The notes under the pieces were generated by a model, which did not search any database, had not been told where the DNA came from, and saw nothing but the letters and a program-made list of their open reading frames with translations. The position numbers and the translations under genes are program-made. From the NCBI GenBank assembly GCA_039805565.1, contig JBDLTZ010000314.1, positions 1 through 17,577 on the forward strand: DNA of 17,577 bases, in the 5' to 3' direction. This DNA is from CALJIC01 sp039805565. GTDB taxonomy: Bacteria > Chloroflexota > Chloroflexia > Chloroflexales > Roseiflexaceae. Shown piece after piece: positions 14,173 through 17,577 of this stretch (position 1 is its first letter; each line of letters begins with the position of its first letter).

Positions 14173-14191
14173 GATACCCCCCAGGGGTGTC
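14173..14191 (-). promoter_or_regulatory. Candidate CsoR-family operator at the trxA start site
   Basis: GATACCCC and GGGGTGTC are 8-bp inverted arms with one mismatch around a 3-base centre. C-tract/G-tract sites flanked by ATA/TAT are what CsoR-family repressors bind. The site covers roughly +1 to +19 of the predicted trxA transcript. A related half site, ATACCCCCCC, overlaps the -10 and spacer at 14202-14211. Confidence 0.7.
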
Positions 14192-14198
14192 CAGAGGT

Positions 14199-14227
14199 AT
14201 TATACCCCCCCGCCGTAGCGGTGTCAA
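14199..14227 (-). promoter_or_regulatory. Consensus sigma70 promoter of the trxA operon
   Basis: On the minus strand TTGACA (14227-14222) and TATAAT (14204-14199) are exactly 17 bases apart. Both hexamers match the consensus perfectly. The -10 lies in GGTATTATACC, a near-palindrome joined to a run of seven C, so a repressor bound there would block the polymerase. Confidence 0.9.
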
Positions 14228-14252
14228 GAGCTGCGCCAGCGCCACAGGCCTA

Positions 14253-14261
14253 TGCTATACT
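14253..14261 (+). promoter_or_regulatory. Extended -10 of the UPF0173 gene
   Basis: TGC plus TATACT (14256-14261) lies divergent to the trxA promoter, whose -35 is 26 bases away. The leader up to 14354 can fold into a nested hairpin: TCAGCAG (14294-14300) with CTGCTGA (14333-14339), and CCCG (14312-14315) with CGGG (14320-14323), ending five bases before the ribosome binding site. Confidence 0.5.
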
Positions 14262-14354
14262 GTCCGGCGCAAGGCACCCGTCATTGTCACCTCTCAGCAG
14301 ATTCCGTTCCTCCCGTCGGCGGGCGCATCTCACTGCTGATACCAGGAGGACACT

Positions 14355-15089
14355 GTGACTACCATCGGTCGTGACACGACGATCACCTGGCTCGGGCACG
14401 GCACCTTTCACATCGTGACCCCGGGCGGCAAGCGGCTGCTGATCGACGCATGGGTGGACGGCAACCCGGCCTGTCCGGGGCCCTGGAAGCGGCGCGTGCG
14501 CGAGGAGGGATTGGACGCCATCCTGCTGACCCACGGCCACTTCGACCACGTCGCCGACATGCTGGCGCTCGCGCAGGAGACCGGCGCCGCCGTGGCCTGC
14601 ATCTTCGACGTGACCTCCTGGCTCGCGCGCAAAGGCATCCCCGAGTCACAGCTCGTCGGCTTCAACAAGGGCGGCACCGTCGAGCTGGCCGGCGTCCAGA
14701 TCACGATGACCCACGCCGTGCACAGCAGCACCTTCGCCGAGAGCGACACGATTGTGCCGATGGGGACCGAGTGCGGCTTTGTGCTGCGCATGGACAACGG
14801 TTTCACCATCTACCACACGGGCGACACGGCCGTCACCTACGACATGATGATCGTCGGCGACCTCTACCACCCGGACCTGACGATCCTGCCGATCGGCGGG
14901 CACTTCACGATGGACCCGTACCAGGCGGCCTACGCGCTCAAGCTCATCCGATCGCGCTACGCCATTCCCGGCCACTTCGGCACCTTCCCGCTCCTCAAGG
15001 GCACCCCGGAGCAGCTGCGCGAGCAGTGCGCGGAGCTCGGCGCGGGAGCGGAGGTGATCGCGCTCCAGCCCGGAGAATCCGTCAGTTAG
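14355..15089 (+). CDS. UPF0173 metal-dependent hydrolase (metallo-beta-lactamase fold)
   Basis: The 244-residue cytoplasmic protein is a complete UPF0173/YtkL-type metallo-beta-lactamase-fold hydrolase. The metal-binding motif is THGHFDH (59-65). ITWLGHGTFHI (10-20), LLIDAWVDGNP (28-38), MTHAVHSS (115-122), IYHTGDTAVTYDM (154-166), ILPIGGHFTMDP (177-188) and IPGHFGTFP (202-210) carry the other ligands and family landmarks. The substrate of this family is not established. The start is GTG at 14355, with AGGAGGA four bases before it. It shares an intergenic region with the trxA operon, and MBL-fold enzymes often act on thiol or persulfide compounds, but nothing here proves that link. Confidence 0.93.
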   Translation: MTTIGRDTTITWLGHGTFHIVTPGGKRLLIDAWVDGNPACPGPWKRRVREEGLDAILLTHGHFDHVADMLALAQETGAAVACIFDVTSWLARKGIPESQLVGFNKGGTVELAGVQITMTHAVHSSTFAESDTIVPMGTECGFVLRMDNGFTIYHTGDTAVTYDMMIVGDLYHPDLTILPIGGHFTMDPYQAAYALKLIRSRYAIPGHFGTFPLLKGTPEQLREQCAELGAGAEVIALQPGESVS

Positions 15090-15123
15090 AAGTGTAAAGT
15101 TAAGATACAAAGATAGCAGCACA

Positions 15124-15152
15124 CTCGGCTGCGCCGAGAACGCCTTTGGCGT
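15124..15152. other. Two adjacent small hairpins after the UPF0173 gene
   Basis: CTCGGC-TGC-GCCGAG (15124-15138) is followed two bases later by ACGCC-TTT-GGCGT (15140-15152). Neither has a T-tract. They sit between the UPF0173 stop and the heptamer array at 15164. Confidence 0.45.
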
Positions 15153-15163
15153 GCAACACTGGT

Positions 15164-15205
15164 CACTCACGACTCAGCACTCAGCACTCACGACTCAGCA
15201 CTTCG
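15164..15205. repeat. Heptamer repeat family 1, single array before the hydroxyacid dehydrogenase gene
   Basis: Six 7-bp units follow without gaps: CACTCAC, GACTCAG, CACTCAG, CACTCAC, GACTCAG, CACTTCG. It lies 48 bases before the next start codon. I see no inverted partner near the upstream gene. Confidence 0.9.
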
Positions 15206-15253
15206 TACACACCCGCCCGGCTCAACGATGCGCCACGATACCTCCAGGAAGCC

Positions 15254-16210
15254 ATGAAACTGATCATCCCCCAGACCATCGCCCACCTCGTGGAGCATCG
15301 CATTCCGGTCGTCGCCCCCGAAACTACGATCGTGCGCTTCGACGACGACGGCAACCTGACCGACGACGCCTCGGACGCCGTGGCGCTGCTGCGCTGGTGG
15401 AACCCGACGCCGATCTTCCGCAAGCTGCTGGCCGCCGCGCCGCACCTGCGCTGGGTCCACACCCCGAGCGCGGGCGTCGACCACCTGCTCATCCCCGAGA
15501 TCGTCGAGAGCGACATCCTACTGACAAACTCGGCCGGCTCGCACGCCATCCCGATCGCCGAGTTCGTGATGATGTACATGCTCACGCACGTCAAGCGCAT
15601 CGACGAGCTCAAGGCGCTCGCCCCGGAGGACTGGGAGAAGGGCGACGAGGTCCGCTGCAATGAACTGCACAACACCACCCTGCTGATCGTCGGCCTCGGC
15701 AGCATCGGCGAGGAGATCGCCAAGCGCGCCTCGGCCTTCGGCATGCGCGTGGTGGGCAGCCGCCGCCGCGTGCGCCCCACCCCCTTCGTAGACCTCGTGG
15801 TGGGCGATGACGGCTGGCGCGAGCTGCTGCCCCAGGCCGACTACGTCGTGATCGCCGCGCCGCTCACCGAGCAGACCCGCGGCATGGTGGACGGCGACGC
15901 CTTCGCCCGCATGAAGCAGGGCGCGTACTTCATCAACATCGCCCGCGGCCCGATCGTAGACACCGACGCGCTCCTGGCGGCGCTGCACAGCGGCCACCTC
16001 TCCGGGGCCGCGATCGACACGCCGCCGATCGAGCCCCTACCGCCTGAGCACCCGCTCTGGCACGCCCCCAACACCTGGGTCACCCCGCATATCTCGTACT
16101 CCTCGCCCCGCACCCGCGGCCGTATGATGGATATTTTCATCGAGAACCTGCGGCGCTTCCGCTCGGGCGAGCAGCTCGTGAATGTGGTCGATAAGCACGC
16201 TGGATACTAG
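15254..16210 (+). CDS. D-2-hydroxyacid dehydrogenase family protein
   Basis: This 318-residue cytoplasmic enzyme reduces 2-ketoacids or oxidises D-2-hydroxyacids with a nicotinamide cofactor. The substrate domain carries TPSAGVDHLL (70-79). The Rossmann motif is VGLGSIG (146-152). The catalytic residues are Arg231 (NIARGPIVDTDAL), Glu260 (AAIDTPPIEPLP) and His279 (TPHISYSS). At the end of the second Rossmann strand the usual Asp is replaced by SRRR (169-172), which suggests NADP(H) preference. The ATG at 15254 is chosen because AGGAAG precedes it and the open frame upstream is only heptamer repeat. It may pair functionally with the sugar-degrading fucosidase gene downstream, but the substrate is unknown. 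Confidence 0.93.
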   Translation: MKLIIPQTIAHLVEHRIPVVAPETTIVRFDDDGNLTDDASDAVALLRWWNPTPIFRKLLAAAPHLRWVHTPSAGVDHLLIPEIVESDILLTNSAGSHAIPIAEFVMMYMLTHVKRIDELKALAPEDWEKGDEVRCNELHNTTLLIVGLGSIGEEIAKRASAFGMRVVGSRRRVRPTPFVDLVVGDDGWRELLPQADYVVIAAPLTEQTRGMVDGDAFARMKQGAYFINIARGPIVDTDALLAALHSGHLSGAAIDTPPIEPLPPEHPLWHAPNTWVTPHISYSSPRTRGRMMDIFIENLRRFRSGEQLVNVVDKHAGY

Positions 16211-16312
16211 GACGACCAGGGACAGAGGACCGAGGAGGAAGGACCAAAGGCCAGGCCAGGAGCGCGCACCGCTCTCCGCCATCGTCGATCTGCGGTCTTT
16301 CGTCTTTCGACC
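16209..16312. repeat. Heptamer repeat family 2, inverted arms around the spacer before the fucosidase gene
   Basis: The left arm has units AGGACGA, CCAGGGA, CAGAGGA, CCGAGGA, GGAAGGA, CCAAAGG (16209-16250), starting inside the TAG stop of the dehydrogenase gene. The right arm has GGTCTTT, CGTCTTT, CGACC (16294-16312) in reverse orientation and abuts the AGGAG ribosome binding site at 16313. I see no other element between them. Confidence 0.75.
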
Positions 16313-16321
16313 AGGAGAGCA

Positions 16322-17577
16322 ATGATGCTGACACCGACCCCGACCGCCGGCGACACGACCTGGTTCACCCGCGACCGCTTCGGCATGTTCATCCACTGGG
16401 GGCTCTACGCGCTCCCCGCCCGCCACGAGTGGGTCCAGAGCCGCGAGGAGATCCCCGAGGAGCACTACCGCCGCTACTTCGAGCGCTTCGACCCGGACCT
16501 GTACGACCCGCAGGCCTGGGCGCGGGCCGCCCGCGAGGCCGGCATGAAGTACGTGGTGCTCACCGCCAAGCACCACGAGGGCTTCTGCCTGTGGGACACG
16601 AAGCAGACCGACTACAAGGCCACCAACACCCCGGCCGGCCGTGACCTGCTCAAGCCGTTCGCGGAGGCCTTCCGCGCCGAGGGGCTGCGCGTCGGGTTCT
16701 ACTACTCGCTGATCGACTGGCACCACCCGGACTTCCCGATCGATATCTTCCACCCGCTGCGCAACCGCCCCGACGCCGCCGAGCTCAATACGGGCCGCGA
16801 CGTGCGGAAGTACGCGGCCTACATGCGCGAGCAGGTACGTGAGCTGCTCACCGACTACGGCCCGGTCGACATCGTCTGGTTCGACTTCTCCTACCCCGGC
16901 CGGGACTACAAGGGCCTGCCGGGCAAGGGCCGCAACGACTGGGAGAGCCAGGAGCTGCTCGACCTGACCCGTGAGCTGCGCCCCGAGATCATCGTCGATA
17001 ACCGCCTCGACCTGGACACGGCGCAGGCCGACGTGTTCACCCCCGAGCAGTTCCAGCCGCGCGGCTGGGTCCACGTGGACGGCAAGCCGGTGGTCTGGGA
17101 GACCTGCCAGACGTTCTCGGGCTCCTGGGGATACCACCGGGACGAGACCACCTGGAAATCACCTGAGCAGCTTATTCAGATGCTTGTTAACAGCGTCTCC
17201 ACTGGCGGCAACCTGCTGATGAACGTCGGCCCCACCGCCCGCGGCCTGTTCGACGAACGCGCGCTGGCGGCGCTCACGGTCTACGGCGACTGGATGCGGC
17301 TCAACAGCCGCTCGATCTACGGCTGCACCCAGAGCGCCTTCACGCCGCCGCCCGACTGCCGCTTCACGCAGAACGGCGACCGGCTCTACCTGCACGTCTT
17401 CAGCTGGCCCTTCCGCCACATCCACCTGGACGGCTTCGCCGGAAAGGTGGCCTACGCGCAGCTCCTGCACGACGCCAGCGAGGTCAAGCTGCTCGAGCCC
17501 GGCCGCCACGACGAGTGGAGCATCGCCGAGCAGGCCTCCGACACCCTCACGCTCGAGCTGCCGGTGGTCAAGCCGGA
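16322..17577 (+). CDS. Alpha-L-fucosidase (GH29), 3' end beyond the window
   Basis: 418 codons are present and the frame is open at the right edge, so the gene is cut by the window. It is a GH29 retaining alpha-L-fucosidase, which releases fucose from glycans. The markers are WFTRDRFGMFIHWGLYALPA (14-33), HEWVQSREEIP (35-45), MKYVVLTAKHHEGFCLWDTK (75-94), FYYSLIDWHHPD (126-137), VDIVWFDFSYPG (182-193) with the probable nucleophile Asp188, and WETCQTFSGSWGY then NSVSTGGNLLMNVGPT later. There is no signal peptide, so a cytoplasmic enzyme acting on imported oligosaccharides is likely. Two in-frame ATGs occur at 16322 and 16325; AGGAG at 16313-16317 serves either. A family-2 heptamer array ends at the ribosome binding site. 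Confidence 0.94.
   Translation, partial: MMLTPTPTAGDTTWFTRDRFGMFIHWGLYALPARHEWVQSREEIPEEHYRRYFERFDPDLYDPQAWARAAREAGMKYVVLTAKHHEGFCLWDTKQTDYKATNTPAGRDLLKPFAEAFRAEGLRVGFYYSLIDWHHPDFPIDIFHPLRNRPDAAELNTGRDVRKYAAYMREQVRELLTDYGPVDIVWFDFSYPGRDYKGLPGKGRNDWESQELLDLTRELRPEIIVDNRLDLDTAQADVFTPEQFQPRGWVHVDGKPVVWETCQTFSGSWGYHRDETTWKSPEQLIQMLVNSVSTGGNLLMNVGPTARGLFDERALAALTVYGDWMRLNSRSIYGCTQSAFTPPPDCRFTQNGDRLYLHVFSWPFRHIHLDGFAGKVAYAQLLHDASEVKLLEPGRHDEWSIAEQASDTLTLELPVVKP

Noticed and set aside
15164..15205. Possible CRISPR array
   Set aside because: The units are seven bases long and contiguous; there are no spacers, no 25-40 bp direct repeats and no cas genes.
15146..15253. Upstream in-frame extension of the hydroxyacid dehydrogenase
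   Set aside because: These codons are heptamer repeat and spacer; the ATG at 15254 has a ribosome binding site and begins the conserved fold.

Overview
The window is a high-GC stretch that reads like a chromosomal region of a filamentous Chloroflexota bacterium (class Chloroflexia, Roseiflexus/Kouleothrix-like). This placement is inferred from protein flavour, GC-rich codon use and the style of the intergenic repeats; no rRNA or other taxonomic marker is present. The genes are mostly housekeeping, in short units of one or two genes, and there is no single large accessory island.

Layout, left to right. A left edge without a recognisable gene and a 27-bp tandem repeat lead into pruA (minus strand, proline/glutamate catabolism). 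A small insertion-sequence graveyard follows: an IS3-type transposase remnant, a STAS anti-sigma-factor antagonist gene (minus), and the C-terminal stub of an IS4-like DDE transposase. Next is a minus-strand pair, an FHA protein with a degenerate NERD-like N-terminus and an EVE-domain protein. They are transcribed divergently from a plus-strand LIM-like zinc ribbon/HExxH peptidase resembling the plant DA1 family. After a small convergent ORF come a large membrane glycosyltransferase (PMT/GT39-like), an orphan trpB, a two-TM membrane protein with a good terminator, and a broken kinase-cupredoxin chimera. Then come purE, a SWIM zinc-finger gene and purK, the SWIM gene splitting the two purine genes.

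The right third holds the minus-strand trxA/CsoR-family operon. It has a consensus sigma70 promoter, a C-tract/G-tract operator candidate at the transcription start, and a strong terminator. Divergent from it is a UPF0173 metallo-beta-lactamase-fold hydrolase, followed by a D-2-hydroxyacid dehydrogenase and a GH29 alpha-L-fucosidase that runs off the right edge.

The most unusual features are two families of period-7 (heptameric) repeats. They begin in or next to stop codons, end next to ribosome binding sites or start codons, and usually occur as inverted pairs bracketing an intergenic spacer. They supply the last residues of two convergent ORFs, the first residues of TrpB, and an in-frame loop in the glycosyltransferase. 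A second point of interest is the trxA operon: its CsoR-type regulator has a Tyr where copper sensors have a His, keeps the two conserved Cys, and sits beside a matching operator, which suggests a thiol/persulfide sensor rather than a copper sensor.
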